Source: Carposina sasakii | Lineage: Eukaryota; Arthropoda; Insecta; Lepidoptera; Carposinidae | Length of the DNA stretch: 64,000 bases | Assembly (NCBI GenBank): GCA_014607495.2 | Contig: CP053167.1 | Coordinates: 3,224,001-3,288,000, forward strand | Reading direction: 5' to 3' | Part shown: in pieces, positions 1-12,171 of the stretch | Layout: each line of letters opens with the position of its first letter | Position numbering within the stretch: position 1 is the stretch's first letter | Notes under the pieces: model-generated | Told to the model about the DNA's origin: nothing | Databases searched by the model: none | Seen by the model: only the letters and a program-made list of their open reading frames with translations | Made by a program: the position numbers and the translations under genes

Positions 1-160
1 GGATTACCTTCAGGATGAAATACTGGTAGCAATTCTTGTTTAATATTCAAAATATACATACATTGCTGCATCGTCGCAGATATAAACTGAACGCCATTAT
101 CTGATATAATGCGACGAGGCAAACCAAATCTCATAAAATATTCTAAAAACATTTTAAAGA
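1..160 (-). pseudogene. Ty3/gypsy-type integrase core fragment, cut by window edge
   Basis: Read on the minus strand from about 150 down to 1, one frame gives an integrase core segment: FGLPRRIISDNGVQF followed by PVFHPEGN at the window edge. SDNG.QF holds the second catalytic Asp of the DDE integrase and HPEGN precedes the region of the third acidic residue, which lies outside the window. The fragment is truncated upstream and flows into unrelated AT-rich DNA before the pogo element at 233. It is a retroelement relic, probably gypsy; a BEL-type integrase is less likely because of the FGLP...SDNG.QF spacing. Confidence 0.75.
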
Positions 161-454
161 AGACGCAAATAAAGAGTATTAATTTTAAAATCAATAGTAA
201 GTGTGACAATGAAATAGAATTTTATTTAGGTAGAGGAAGGGGTGGTAATTTGGAACTTTGTTATTTTGGAACCCCTTAGTATCTCAGAAACAGACAGTGA
301 CATCTATCAAAAACTATGTAACTACGTTGTACTGGTACCATAGAGCGTATTTGCTACCACTAGCGCCAATTTTACATCGAATTTGATCTGTCACACACAT
401 CTGACATTTCACGTCAAACTTAAATGTTTTTTTTCTGTGTGGACCACGAATAAT

Positions 455-2222
455 ATGGTTGAAGCTGTAAAAGCAGTAAGAGAAAAGAAAATAGGTTTAA
501 AAAAGGCGGTTAGGCTTTATAATGTTCCAAAAACTACTCTGCAAAGGTTTGTGCACAGTGACCAGCCTCCCGAAGAAGTTGTAAAAACTACTATAGGAAG
601 AAAACCTGTCTTGCCATCTCAACTTGAAGGAAACCTTGTGTCATACCTTCTCATTATGGAAAACAAATTCTATGGCTTGACCCGTCAAGATGTTCGGAAA
701 ATGGCCTATCGGTTGGCTACAAAAAATAATATACACCCGTTTAGAGATAACATAGCAGGGCGAGCATGGCTTGACCATTTCTTATTACGCCACAAAGATA
801 AACTTTCCATTCGATCACCAACAGGAACTTCGAATGCTCGGGCGCAAGGTTTCAATAAAGAAGCAGTGGAAAAGTTCTTTGATATCCTTGAGCAAGAATT
901 CCAAAAACATAATTTTCCTCCAGAGAGAATTTTCAACATTGACGAAACCGGGTTATCAATCGTACAGAGTAAAATGGTAAAAGTTATTGGCCTGCGAGGG
1001 AAAAGACAAGTAGGTAGCATAACTGCGGCTGAACGTGGATCACTGATGACAGTGGTATCAGCAATGAGCGCCAGCGGCATATTTATTCCACCATTGCTGA
1101 TATTTCCCCGCAAAAATATGACGCAAATGAAAGGAGCTCCGCCAGGTTCTATAGGAAGATGCCACCCGTCAGGATGGATTCAGGCAAACCTGTTTACGGA
1201 CTGGTTCAATCATTTCATTGAAAAGACCCACCCAACTGAAGCCTCACCTGTATTTTTGATTCTTGATGGTCATTATTCGCACACACGCAATTTAGACGTG
1301 TTGATGGCAGCTAGAGCTAATAATGTCACAATTATTAGTTTACCTCCACATTCAACGCACAAGATGCAACCTCTTGACAGGTCTTTCATGGGTCCCTTGA
1401 AAACCTACTATAGTGAGGAAATTAGACAGTGGTTACTCACATCCAACCGAATGTTGACTCCATACGAAATAGCTGAATTGCGGGGACGTGCCTATCTCAG
1501 GTGCCAAACAGGAACTATTGCTGTGAATGGGTTCAGAGTAACTGGCATTTATCCATTGAATAGAAACCGACTACATAGCAAGTTCAGATGGAAGTGATGT
1601 GACCACTCTTCAACCTCAAGCTGCTGATAATGACCTTCATCTGCCGTCTACGAGCACTCGTGTTGCCGTTGAATTACCGCAGCCAGAACCTCAACCAGGC
1701 CCCAGTGGCCAGGCAAATCAAAGTACCCTGCAAGCGATTGGTAGCAATCCTGTTGTTCTTCCTGAAGATATTTTACCAGTTCCAACACCAAAAAAGAAAA
1801 AATCTACCAGAGGCCGCAAGTCATCTGCCGCTACTTTGCTGACTGGATCTACCTACAAACACCAACTTGAACAGTCAATTAAATCGATAGCGCAGAGAGG
1901 AAAAGGTCGAGGAAGACCTCGGGGGCGTAGTGGTAGGCAGGGTATGCCAAACCCTTCTAGAGCTCGCTCGAACAGGCGGAAATCTACTTCTTCGGATACT
2001 ACGATGTCATCTGTTTCTTCAGGTCACACTGCGGTGGCAGAAAATTATGCTGCACAAGCTCAGCCCACAAACCAAGATGCTTATTGTATGTTTTGTTCTG
2101 AATGTTTCTCAAATAATCAACAGAGCGAAATTTGGATTCAGTGCCAATCTTGTGAATTGTGGGCACATGTTGATTGTTCAGGATGCAAAAGAGAATATTA
2201 TATTTGTGATTTTTGTAATTAA
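455..2222 (+). pseudogene. pogo-like transposase with C-terminal zinc finger, one frameshift
   Basis: The likely start is the ATG at 455; the frame is open from 383. The protein begins with a psq-type helix-turn-helix ([12 protein letters not shown]...[13 protein letters not shown]), then a CENP-B-like DNA-binding region and a DDE core. Visible catalytic acids are D in FNIDETG, D in LILDGHYSH and D in the [12 protein letters not shown] segment. Near 1580 a one-base shift moves reading into the next frame, which continues without a break to a Cys-rich C-terminus of PHD type (CMFCSECF...CQSCELWAHVDC...CDFC). The stop at 2220-2222 overlaps the TTAA target of the nested piggyBac. As sequenced the protein is not made whole. 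Confidence 0.85.
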
Positions 2223-4561
2223 CCCATTAGCGCCCTCTGTACTAAATAAACGACACCATTTCAAATCTCTAATAAAAGTTTGTTGTCTATTATTTAGACT
2301 AATTAATACTTTAAATAAATGATAGATGGCGTCAGCTTCTATGAGAGCATAAAAAAAGTTAAGAAAGTAATCGGTTACCCGCCATTTTTTGACATTTTCG
2401 TGCGCGAATATTTGAGTTGCTCAGGTAAGTCAATTATTTTATCTTTTTAAATAGGTTAACGTATGTTTTTTAGTGTAATTATGCATTTGATTTTTAAATT
2501 ATGATAGTAAGTTACTGTATTAGATAAAATATCTAGAATTTATCACGTATCTTGTGAGTTGGATTACGATATACCTTGATGTCGTTTTTTTAGTACAGTG
2601 GGCTTTAGTGTTATATTGTATTTGCAGAAAAAAATGAAGCGATTCAGTGCTGCAAATCATTATCGCGGGCTTGAGGAAGCTGTAAACGCCATTGAGGAGA
2701 ATGAGAGTGATAACGAGTATGACCTTATTATTTTACCGCCTGGACCTGATGTATTGACGGACGAAGAAGAAGAAGAAGTGGACTTACAAACGTCAACACT
2801 ACCGAAAGATATTCCTGGAACAATCGAGGTAACACGTCGACGACGTCATTCATCTGAAACGTCCGAATGGGAAGATAGTGACGATGAACCTTTGTCGAAC
2901 AAAAGAAGGCGTCCCAATGCAAGTGATGTTTTACCGACGTGGAGGAAATGTTCACCATCTTATTCATCTTTTTCCCAACCATATGAAAATAGTACACGTT
3001 CATCACAAAAAACTCAACTAATCGAACAGCTAAAAAATCTTTCACCAGTAGAAGTCTTTGATAGAGTATTTGATGCCGAAGTTTATGATTTGATCCTAAG
3101 TAACACACAGCTTTATGCAGGACAAAATAACAGACATGGATTTGTGTTAGATAGAGAAGATTTGCGCAGATTTCTGGGAATTCTTATTTTATCAGGATAT
3201 CACAGATTGCCGAGAGAGCGTCAGTATTGGAGTTATAATGAAGATCTTGGAGTACCTCTTGTTGCCCGGTCCATGTCTCGAAACAGATTCCTTGATCACT
3301 TGAATCTGCATTTAGTAGACAATAGTTTAGCATCTACTTCAAATGACAAGATGTTCAAAGTGAGGCCCTTGGTCGAAACTCTAAATCAAAAATTTTGTCA
3401 AAATGGTGTTCTCCATGAAGACATATCGATAGACGAATCGATGATAAAGTATTACGGTCACCATCCACCAAAACAATACATCAGGGGTAAACCGATCAGA
3501 TTCGGTTATAAAAAACTGGGTGGCCGCTAGTGCTGATGGTTACTGCTATGTATTTGATTTATACTGTGGCAAATCTATTGAAGCTACGAACAGACCGCTC
3601 GGGACTCGAGTGGTTACCTCATTGTTAGATAAAATGCCACTAGTACCTGCTGAGCATAACATTTATTTTGACAACTTCTTTTCTAGCTATGACTTGTTTA
3701 TCAAACTAAAAGAGAGTGGGTTCAGAGCAACGGGAACAATAAGAGACAATCGGACAAAAAAATGCCCTCTTACTTCCGTGAAGGACATGAAAAAATCTGA
3801 AAGAGCTCATTTTGATTACCGGTTTGATACAAATAACGAGGTTTTGCTTGTCAGATGGAAGGACAACAGTGTATGCACTATTGGTACGAATTTTGACACA
3901 GTTGAACCTGTGGGAAAAGTCAAACGGTGGTGTTCACAAAGCAGACAGAAGGTTGATGTGAATATTCCACATCTATTTCAAACCTATAACAAGTGCATGG
4001 GCGGCGTCGATGTTATGGATGCATCTATTTCAATGTATCGAGTGAGTATACGTGGAAAAAAGTGGTGGTGGTCTATTTTCACCTACTTGCTTGATATGTG
4101 TGTATCTAACGCTTGGCGTCTGCACAGCATGAGCAGCGAAGAACGGTTTGACCAGCTGGATTTTCGGCGACACGTAGCGAGACATTATCTACAGCGTAAC
4201 AACATTATCAAAAGCCGTCCATCCGGTACTGAAATAGCAGGACCTTTCCCAAAAAACAACGGACATAACCCTAAGAAGCTGCCCAAACAACTGAGATGTA
4301 TTTTGTGTCACACGCGTATAAAATGGCAGTGTAGCCAGTGCCAGAAGACATTGTGTATTGATAAAGATTGTTTCGCCAAGTATCATGCATAAGTGCCCGC
4401 TGTACTATAAAAAGTACGGCTCCAAATATATATATATATATATATTTATTTCATTTTCTTTTTAACATTTCAATACGTCTTTATAGTGCCTAAGTACCCT
4501 ATTTAATAAAGCTATATTAATAAAAACATTACTCGTTTTAATTTGGGCGTTAATGGGTTAA
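2219..4561 (+). mobile_element. piggyBac element inserted at a TTAA
   Basis: Bounded by TTAA at 2219-2222 and 4558-4561, with inverted ends CCCATTAGCGCCC and its reverse form GGGCGTTAATGGG. TTAA duplication, short CCC.. termini and the transposase identify piggyBac. It lies inside the pogo-like element. The interior 3' region contains a TA dinucleotide run near 4425 and AATAAA signals near 4505. Confidence 0.9.
2634..4392 (+). pseudogene. piggyBac transposase, single +1 frameshift
   Basis: The start ATG is at 2634. An acidic N-terminal region is followed by the DDE_Tnp_1_7 core. The three catalytic Asp are seen in SIDESMIKYYGHH, IYFDNFFSSYDLF and KCMGGVDVMD. The C-terminus is the Cys-rich finger (LRCILCHTRIKWQC...C...CF..YH) typical of the family. 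Near 3512-3517 a run of six A breaks the frame; one base fewer would join the two halves across the conserved GYK-W-ASADGYCY segment. The combined length of about 580 residues is normal for piggyBac, so the element is either freshly dead or the break is a sequencing error. Confidence 0.9.
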
Positions 4562-4938
4562 GTTTGTTTCATACTTGTAATTTGGAACCCGGGTTCCATA
4601 ATACCCGCACAAAAACTCAAAATACGTTTTTTTTTTCATTTTGCTAATAAAGCTAATTATTTCCTATAATGAGTGGTTTTATTTTGTTTATTCGTTCCTA
4701 ATATAAAAGCTAATAAGTTTTGAAGTACACAAAGTCACTTTTCAAGATGATTAGTCCAAAAAAATTTTTTTAATATTCAAAAAACAAAGTAGGGTTCCAA
4801 ATTACCACCCCTTCCTCTATGTACTTCGAACCAATTTTTTTTGCTTGTGTTTTGTTTTTAGATTAGAATAGACTTCTTTGTATGAATGAAGGCTTCTTAC
4901 GTCACTGACTGGTTAGTACTTTCTAATAATTATACATA

Positions 4939-5317
4939 CAGGGTGTTTTTTTGTGGCCACCTTTAACGAAGGGTACGTATTCTATACATGAAATAAAGTA
5001 AGTTTATGCCAAAAAAAATGCTGGGAATTTTTTTTTTTTTTTAAATTTTTTTTAAATTCCTGATCGTGCGAAATTTATAGTGTCTAGTGTTTATGTTAGT
5101 TTTTTTATAGACAGATATTAATTATTTTTCGTGAAAAAATCCTGCTACGCGCGTCTATGTGCATTTATGCAGAAAAACGCAGTCTATTTACTCAACTTTG
5201 GACCCTAATATTTTGGAAACCAGACACTTCCCAGGTATGCTTCCATGGAGAAAAATGATCGTGATGATGAGGAGATTCCGTATTTTTCGGGAACGTTGAC
5301 GACCAAAAATCATCCTG
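4939..5317. mobile_element. CAGGGTG-ended short TIR element, copy 1
   Basis: A 379-bp non-coding repeat beginning CAGGGTG and ending CATCCTG, flanked by TA on both sides. A second copy at 36976-37339 is closely similar over its length and a diverged third lies at 54339-54676. The interior shares motifs such as GTGGCCACCTTTAACG near the left end and GTATGCTTCCATGGAG near the right. No coding capacity; probably a non-autonomous DNA transposon of unassigned superfamily. Confidence 0.7.
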
Positions 5318-5539
5318 TATATACATAAAAACTTCATCTATTTCAAAACCTTCTTAGTAGTCGATAGTAGGTAAATAAATCGCTGTATAAGAAGTCCGGC
5401 GGATTATTCACGAACTAAATAAAAATGTATGAAACAGTGTGCAGATTGCAAAGATAGTTTACCGCAGCGCAGTTTGCGCTCACGGCCACTTGCATTCCGT
5501 GCATACATATGTAACAATATAAGTATTTTTAATTTTCAG

Positions 5540-6206
5540 GAGAACTTTCTGCTGACGCAATTATTACAGCAGACCTGATCAGTAATATAGACAAATTGTT
5601 TGACTGCCTCAATGGTGATTAATAGATTAAATCAATATTTTTGGTTGCATTCGGGGATATTGTGGGTCAAATACCAACCCCACAACAGGACAATTCGTGG
5701 CCGGCTTGAAGACTGCCATATTGAATATTTTGCCTAATATGGGTACAACAGGGAACTGCGAAACTGATAATAATGTTGTCATTAATAATTTAGACACATT
5801 ATTGTCAGTTTCCAGAAGACCCACACAGCAGGCCGCACACATAGAAGAGCCTGAATTTAATTATAACATCGATTTTAATAATGAATTCTTGAATGAAGAT
5901 AGTCCAGAAATTCAGGCGTGTGCATATGTGTGTGGGTTTTTAATAAAACAGTTCCCTGTTGGGTGCTGTGACAAATGTAAAGAAATTTTTATTTCCAAAA
6001 ATATTGAGGCTCATCACTCTTTTATTGAATGGCGGGAGTATTCCGATTATAAAAAAAGTCTTATTTACGTGACGAAAGATGTAGTAAATTGTGTAGAGAG
6101 TTGCGCTATCGTTATAAATGCTTATTTGAACGGAAAAGGACATATAAATGAAATCAAAAAGAATATTGTTACCAGCATAAAAGTGTCTATAAAATTCGAC
6201 TTTTAA
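5540..6206 (+). pseudogene. P-element transposase C-terminal relic
   Basis: A segment after a splice-acceptor-like TTTTCAG reads LSADAIITADLISNIDKLFDCLNGD then stops. A second frame from 5631 reads IFGCIRGYCGSNTNPTTGQF and runs to 6206. It contains ACAYVCGFLIKQF, then a C..C pair in CCDKCKEIF, and EWREYSDYKKSLIYVTKDVV. These match the GTP-binding/C-terminal portion of P-element transposases and THAP9 (F..IR...G...PT..QF and the later Y.aGy-type block). The N-terminal THAP finger and catalytic core are missing, so this is a remnant. No terminal repeats were recognised. Confidence 0.7.
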
Positions 6207-6235
6207 ATTGCTGCGAAACACACGGAGAAGATAAT

Positions 6236-6960
6236 ACTGATAATATTATAAATAATGTTTTTTACATTTGCGTAAAATAATCCTTCCATTTCATATTTAC
6301 CGCCACTTAAGTTTCGCGGGCGCTGCAAATAGATGGCGATAGTGAGCTTGCTTTTGATATTTTTGTATGAAGTCGTCCTTCTTCTCCGCTAGGAGTAAAT
6401 GTGTTCTGTGTATAAACCACCTTGTAGTGACTAGCCAAACTACTTGCTCATCTATACATACGATGAAATATTATGGTATTAAATTTTTTTTGTGTCAAAC
6501 TCCAATAATAAAAGTATAATATATTTTTTTCATTTATCGACCCACCAAAAACTGGCTACTTTAATATTTTTTTTCTCGGAAACTATCAATAATTAATAGG
6601 TAGTTTGTTCTAGCGATTGTTTCTCTCGTCAAACTACGTCGATATACGGGAACAGCTAGAGATGTCAATTTTTCGGGGTCTTCGGAACACTGTGGATCGT
6701 TACAAATTCACAGTAGAGCCTGCAGAAGTCATTGGTAACTTATATATGTGCTAAAAACGATAAAAAAATTCTCTGATAAAAGTGTATCTGCAATTTTTGA
6801 AGAAATTGGTGCGACAAAATAAACCTATTAGTATGTTTCTTTTTTAGGGAGTCCGTGAAAAATATAAATTTACGATATTATTAATGATTTCGCGAATTGC
6901 ATTACATTAAATGTAATTGATATGATTGTGAACTAAATTAGCGTATTGAATTTCAAAGGT
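6236..6960. other. AT-rich stretch, nothing recognised
   Basis: Between the P-element relic and the gypsy LTR I see no open frame of interest, no terminal repeats and no RNA gene. The sequence is AT-rich with many stops in all frames. Confidence 0.5.
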
Positions 6961-8460
6961 CTGTAGGGGCGGCAAAAATTTAATAGCCTACTGGCGGCAA
7001 ATTTGCAAATCCGCCACTGCGGTGAACGCGTCCATAGCGGAGAACGCTACTCTAAATGACAGCTCACACTGTCTCTTGCCTGTCGGCCGCCGCCGCGTTC
7101 ACACCTCTCGTTAGAGAGTAAGTATATTCTTTGGTTCACGCGTCTCCACAGAATATACTTACTCTCTATGCACGTCTTTCTCTCTGTGCGTAAGCAAATT
7201 GTAGCTGTACAATAAACTGCATATATACCATATCAATATTCGTACTAATTTATCGCAAGACTACTACTACAGCTACAACTCCAAATTGGTGACCTCGACG
7301 TGATCCGAACGATCGCACGGACGGCGGATTGGATCGACGAAGCAAGCAAGCAACGGCGGAAGCATCGTGCGCGCATCTCCGCCATTTTACCCAACCACCG
7401 CATTGAAGGAGGAAACTTTTGGCTCCGTTATTTTTGGAAGAAACCGCGTGCTCTGGCGCATAATTGGCTAGCACTTATTTATTTATTTATTTTACATTTT
7501 ATACGTTTTTATTTTAAATTTTATACAAATTTTACTTCGCACTATTTATGTGAAACCGCATGGTACGTACTACTTTACTATTTATCTAACCTAACCTTAC
7601 CTATTTTCACCCCATCCCATTTACCTCGCCGGAAATGTCTGACGAAGAGTTTGCTGACGATGGGGGCAGTGAGGTTGTGGGCAAGATGCAAGTTAACAGG
7701 GTGTCTATACGTACACCCCCATTCAGCAAAGACAGGCCTGCTTTGTGGTTTGCGAGCTTGGAAGCGCAATTTGATATTAATCGCATTACAAGTGAAACTA
7801 CAAAATTTAGTTTCACCGTGGCACACCTTGACACAAATTGTGCCAAGGAGCTTGAAGACCTCATTATACAGCCACCTAAAACACTGCCATATACAACAAT
7901 TAAAGATGCTAATATATCCAGGTTCACAGACTCATATGAGGAGAAGGTCTGCAAGCTGCTGGAGAGGGAGCAGAAAGCCATCTTCCTTCCTCCGCTACCT
8001 CAGAACATTGGCTGGTCCTACATTCCCTGACCAGCTGCTGCGCACCATATGAAGCAACCGGTTGCCTCGCATGGTGCAAATAATGCTAACTGCATACCAA
8101 GGTCAGGACATCGGCGATCTCACCAAGCTCGCCGACCAGCTGATGGAGATCCACGCACAGCCTTCTGAGGTAATTAAATCGATTTCCCAAGATCAAAGTA
8201 CCGTTACAGAGCTTAGTAAACAAGTGGCTGAGCTCACACGCATGGTGGCCACGCTAACTACTAGCTCTTCCAGTCGCAACAACCGCATACATAACCGTAG
8301 TGCTAGCCGCAGCCGTGGTAGATCCTGTTCACAACCAGCCAACAGCAATTTTTGTTGGTACCATAACCGTTTTAAATCTAAGGCTACGAAGTGTGTTCCA
8401 CCCTGCTCTCAGGAAAACTACAACAGCGGTCGGTACAAGAAACACCTTCAAAAATTCTAA
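6960..8460 (+). mobile_element. 5' end of a gypsy (CsRn1-like) LTR retrotransposon
   Basis: An LTR-like region ends near 7278 (CTACAACTCC) and is followed by AATTGGTGACCTCGACGTG, which looks like a tRNA primer-binding site. Downstream lies a gag gene related in sequence to that of the element at 30141. The LTR start is not certain; 6960 is a guess. The LTR contains a strong hairpin (7113-7130 pairing with 7150-7167). Protease, reverse transcriptase, integrase and 3' LTR are absent. Confidence 0.6.
7635..8460 (+). pseudogene. gypsy gag remnant
   Basis: From ATG 7635 the frame reads a gag capsid start with VNRVSIRTPPF, LWFASLEAQFDI and TTKFSFTVAHL. The same pattern (VRVPPF, LWFASLESQF, TTKYHYAVSHL) opens the gag at 30623. 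After about 8030 the reading shifts frame and continues as YQGQDIGDLTKLADQLMEIH, a coiled ELSKQVAELTRMVATL segment, an Arg/Ser-rich tract and a CWYHNRF...C.PPC finger, stopping at 8458-8460. A short internal deletion near 7905-7925 and the frameshift make it non-functional. Confidence 0.7.
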
Positions 8461-9054
8461 TAGAAGCATCACCTATTCCAAAAATTCCTTTGACCATGGC
8501 TAAGAGAGTGAAACAATCAGCAGATATTTTGTATTCAAAAGAATTTTATTTTAAAAAAACAAGAAGGATGTGGCTGAGAGAAAGGAAAAACAAATCAAAA
8601 CTAAGTTAGATAAGAAAAACAAGACTGAAACTATCAAAGTACTTAAGAAAACAAAGAAAGGTTAAAATATTTTAAAAAAACCAGATGTTTTTCATTATTA
8701 TGACCCATGTTTCTTAGAGACAAATTTAAGGAGTAGAACTACCTAACATTTGGCTTGTGTTTTTCATTTACACGATATAAAGAGGGCATCTATCCTGTAC
8801 TGCAGGCATCTATCCTCAAAAAAAATTTCCACGAAAATAAGTTATTCTACAAATAGGGTAATTTTTTTAATAATTATTCAACATAAAGGATTGAGCTAGC
8901 TACATTAATAGATACTTAATATTCGCATAAAATCAATATTTTGAAAATTAGGTGGCCATTTCAAAAAGTGGGGTATCTATCTCGGTTTTACCCTATTAAG
9001 AAATATAGATTGCCTATGTAATCTTCGTGGGTACACTGCACCAGTGATCCTTAA
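8461..9054. other. AT-rich spacer, no feature recognised
   Basis: After the gag remnant the sequence holds lysine-rich, stop-containing frames and an imperfect duplicate of GCATCTATCCT near 8788 and 8807. No gene or terminal repeat was identified before the Harbinger end at 9055. Confidence 0.45.
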
Positions 9055-9271
9055 GGGGCAACGCAAATAGAAGACGGCGAGACTAAGGTACGGTATAGAC
9101 ACGGCGCAGATACGGTGCAGGCGCGATATCTGCGCAAACAGACGCGGGGACGATACGGCACAGAGTATTATTATACAAGGTGCTATTTAGTGGAAATAAC
9201 ATTTAATACACATCCTTTCGGTTTTTTTTCGAATACTAATTCCCTCCTTTTGTATCATCATAATTCCTATG

Positions 9272-9385
9272 TACAGTCGACAGCACATCAAGTGTAACAT
9301 TGCGCTACGAAAGCCGCCACTATTACAAGCGCAATAAAGGCGTGCTCAAGGTCAAACTGTATAGCTTGATGTGCTGTCGACTGTA
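9272..9385. mobile_element. short mariner-type MITE
   Basis: Perfect 19-bp inverted ends CAGTCGACAGCACATCAAG and its complement, flanked by TA on each side; about 110 bp with no coding capacity. TA flanks and CAGT start suggest a Tc1/mariner-derived MITE. Confidence 0.8.
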
Positions 9386-9923
9386 CTTATGTTTGCAATA
9401 TGTAACCGCTATGTTTGCTATTTAAGTACTTTAAAATACAAATAACATCGAAATACATAAATCAAATCATAATAAGTTAAATTACATCGGATTTTCATTA
9501 AAATCATGGATTAAATATCCATATGGACGAAAATTTGAACAGTTTAAAATATATCGCTACGTATCTTTGTTCATACTGTATATAATGCGAGACGCCGCTT
9601 GCGCCTTAGTGCCGCCGTACACGGACTGCTTCAAGCAGTTGAGACCGACTGCTTAAAGCCGCGACCGCGCGGTGAACTATAGTCATTCATTCGCTGCCGT
9701 ACACACGACTGCTCGAGCAGTCGCGACCGCTTCAAGCCGTCAACTGCATGATGAAATTCCATCGTGCCGTCGACCGCTCGCGAGCGGTTGCGAGGCATAC
9801 ACCGACTGCTCGAGTCGTTGACTGCGCTAGAGCAGTCGACAGCTCTCCGACTTCCCTCTCCCCGCTCTTTGCGGCCTCGCGGCGTCTGTTTGCCTCGTCT
9901 CATTTGCCGACTGTTTTTTGAAC

Positions 9924-11840
9924 ATGGAGGGCGTGTGCGATAGTGATGCGCTTATTAGTGCAATTAAAACGCAAGAACTTATTTGGAACTATAAACTTAA
10001 GGAACACAGCGACAAAATAAAGAAGAACAATGCATGGGCAATTATTTGCGCCCAAGTAATTGAGAACTTTGATGAAAAACCAGTTCAAGAAAAAAATCAA
10101 ATCGGTAAGTAAAAAAGTCAGTCATTTTACACACACATTTATTAAGTTTTTGTCAAATTATAAAGTCACACACATATTTCTTGATTTATATCATATTCCA
10201 TTGCCAATCTAGTTTGCCTTCTTCGCTCACAAAGTAATTAGCAAATTCTTCACGGATTGTTGTTAACATAGGTCCACCTGGACGAACTTGCTGGGTTGAA
10301 TGTATTATAGAATGAGGAAGACCCTCAAACGTATCCTCAAATTTATTTCCATCTCGTTGTTTTACGTAGTTGTGAAGAACACACGATGATTTTACTATAT
10401 CCACTGCGAAATCAACATTGACGTTAAGTGGTCTATGAAAGATCCGCCATTTATTAGCTAATATGCCAAACGTGCATTCAATATATCGCCTCGCACGTGA
10501 TAACCGATAGTTAAAAATTAATTTTTTCTCTGGTAAGTTCTTGCCACCATATGGACGCATTAAATTTTCCTGCAAGCTAAACGCTTCATCCCCAATAAAC
10601 ACATTCGGTAATAACGGTCCATTTTGTGATATTGCAGAAGGTAGAGGTATATTTAACTTTTTTTCTTGTAACATTTTATATAGACAACTCTCTTCGAAAA
10701 TAGTCGTGTCAGCGTGCCTTCCATATGAGCCTATATCCACGAAAGTGAACATATAATTACTATCACATACTGCTAGAAGTATTATCGAAAAATAATTTTT
10801 ATAGTTATAATATGACGATCCACTTTGCGCGGGTTGTATTATTCTAATATGTTTGCCATCAACGGCACCGAGGCAGTTCGGAAACTTAGCATTTTTTTTG
10901 AAACCATTTATTATGTCTTTCCATTTATGTTCCATACACATATCCTTCATATGTATCCATATATTTCTGCAAACATTCCTCACTATCTTACCTATTGTTG
11001 TTGATGCTATTCTAAAACTATATTGCAAATCCATAAATGTACATCCAGTGGCCAAATACCTGTAAAAACATATTTATAAATCAATCAATTATACTAACTT
11101 ATATTTTTTTGTTGTTACAGCCATGTTAATACAGAAAAAATGGAAAACATTAAGAGATGGATACTCCAGATATGCTAAAAAAATTAAACCTTTGGTTCAG
11201 TGTTTCAAGTGGTTCAGCAGCCCTCAACATTCGGCCATATGCATATTATCAGCAGATGTCTTTTTTAAAGGCAATAATAGAAGATAGACCCGACAAAACA
11301 AATAGTTTACAAGAAAGTGAGCACACTGAAATTACGTCCGAAGAAAGCGAAAATCGTCAAAATAAAATACCCAGAGAAAGAAACAAAAGAAAATTAACTA
11401 CTACAATCACAGATGAGAACGTCTTAATTGAAAAATTATCCAAACGTTTCGATGAAAAATCGCAGAATTCGCGCATTGATAATGAAGATGAAGATAAATT
11501 GTTTTTACTATCATTAGTTGGCGAATTCAGAAAAATTAATGAGCATTATAAATTAGATGCTAAGACCGAAATACTTAACGTAGTGAAATACTTTAAAGGG
11601 ATGACAAATCACACATATCCTTCGAGTTATGGTGACAGGGGATATTCATCGTTTAATGATTATCGTGGACAATGGGGTTATAATACTGGCCCCTCTACCT
11701 CTACATCAGTGCCTGGCCCCTCTAGATCAGCAACCGGCCCCTCTACATCAATGGCTGATGACCAAAATTCTCAATTTGAAGACCTTTCATCATGTTCTGT
11801 AATGTCCGATGATGTAATTTCCAATATTTTTAATGAATAA
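9924..11840 (+). pseudogene. MADF-domain accessory protein of Harbinger 2, frameshifted
   Basis: Exon 1 is 9924-10104 and starts MEGVCDSDALISAIK, a MADF (Myb/SANT-like) opening, ending at a GTAAGT donor. Exon 2 starts at 11121 after TTGTTACAG and continues MADF with KKWKTLRDGYSRYAKK. A run of A near 11172 then breaks the frame. The next frame resumes with WFSVSSGSAALN and FLKAII, then a charged middle and a Gly/Ser/Pro-rich tail to the stop at 11838-11840. Such proteins are thought to help transposase bind DNA and enter the nucleus. The transposase's main exon lies wholly inside this gene's intron on the other strand. One base restores the frame, so a sequencing error is possible. Confidence 0.75.
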
Positions 11841-12171
11841 AAATTTTATTAATTACTATATATTTTTCTTACCTCAATGTTACTGCTAGTCTTTCTTCAG
11901 GTTGGATACTTCTTCTCATAATTGTGTCTTCACGTTTAATGTGAGACTTTAGTATATTATACAATTCATCAAACGAAGACACTGACATTCTAAAATAGTT
12001 GAAAAATTTTTCTTCATCACTTCTAAGTTCCATAAACAAATGATGGAATTGTCCATGTTGTTCTCTTAATTGCAAAATTGGATGAACCCAAAATTTTCTC
12101 TTTTGACGTCGCCGCCGTCGTCTCCGCCTGAGCAGGAGCAGCAAAAGCAGTGCTTCCTCGTCAGAATCCAT
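10186..12171 (-). CDS. Harbinger 2 transposase, two exons
   Basis: Exon 1 is 12171-11873 (minus strand): MDSDEEALLL, a run of Leu then Arg (nuclear-localisation-like), and SFDELYNILK...ERLAVTLR, ending at a GTAAGA donor. Exon 2 is 11059-10186 after TTTTTACAG, continuing LR-YLATGCTFMDLQYSF. The DDE core shows GAVDGKHIRI (Asp), GSYGRHAD with nearby FVD, FIGDEAF (Asp) and RRYIECTFGILA (Glu), the HARBI1-like pattern. No internal stop was found; total about 390 residues, which is normal. The MADF gene's second exon lies in this gene's intron, antisense. This may encode an active enzyme. Confidence 0.85.

Larger units (their letters stand above)
233..4817 (+). mobile_element. pogo-like DNA transposon with nested piggyBac
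   Basis: Both ends carry the same inverted repeat: GAGGAAGGGGTGGTAATTTG from 233 and its reverse complement ending at 4817. Each end is flanked by TA (231-232 and 4818-4819), the duplication expected of the Tc1/mariner-pogo group. The interior holds a pogo-type transposase with a C-terminal zinc finger. A piggyBac element (2219-4561) sits at the stop codon of that gene. Without the piggyBac the element is about 2.2 kb. Confidence 0.85.

Noticed and set aside
7300..8052. Long plus-strand frame starting in the primer-site region
   Set aside because: It overlaps the gag frame out of phase and shows no recognisable domain; the gag frame matches a second element.
9918..9923. Earlier start for the Harbinger 2 MADF protein
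   Set aside because: The frame is open upstream of ATG 9924 but has no earlier ATG; the sequence there is sub-terminal repeat.
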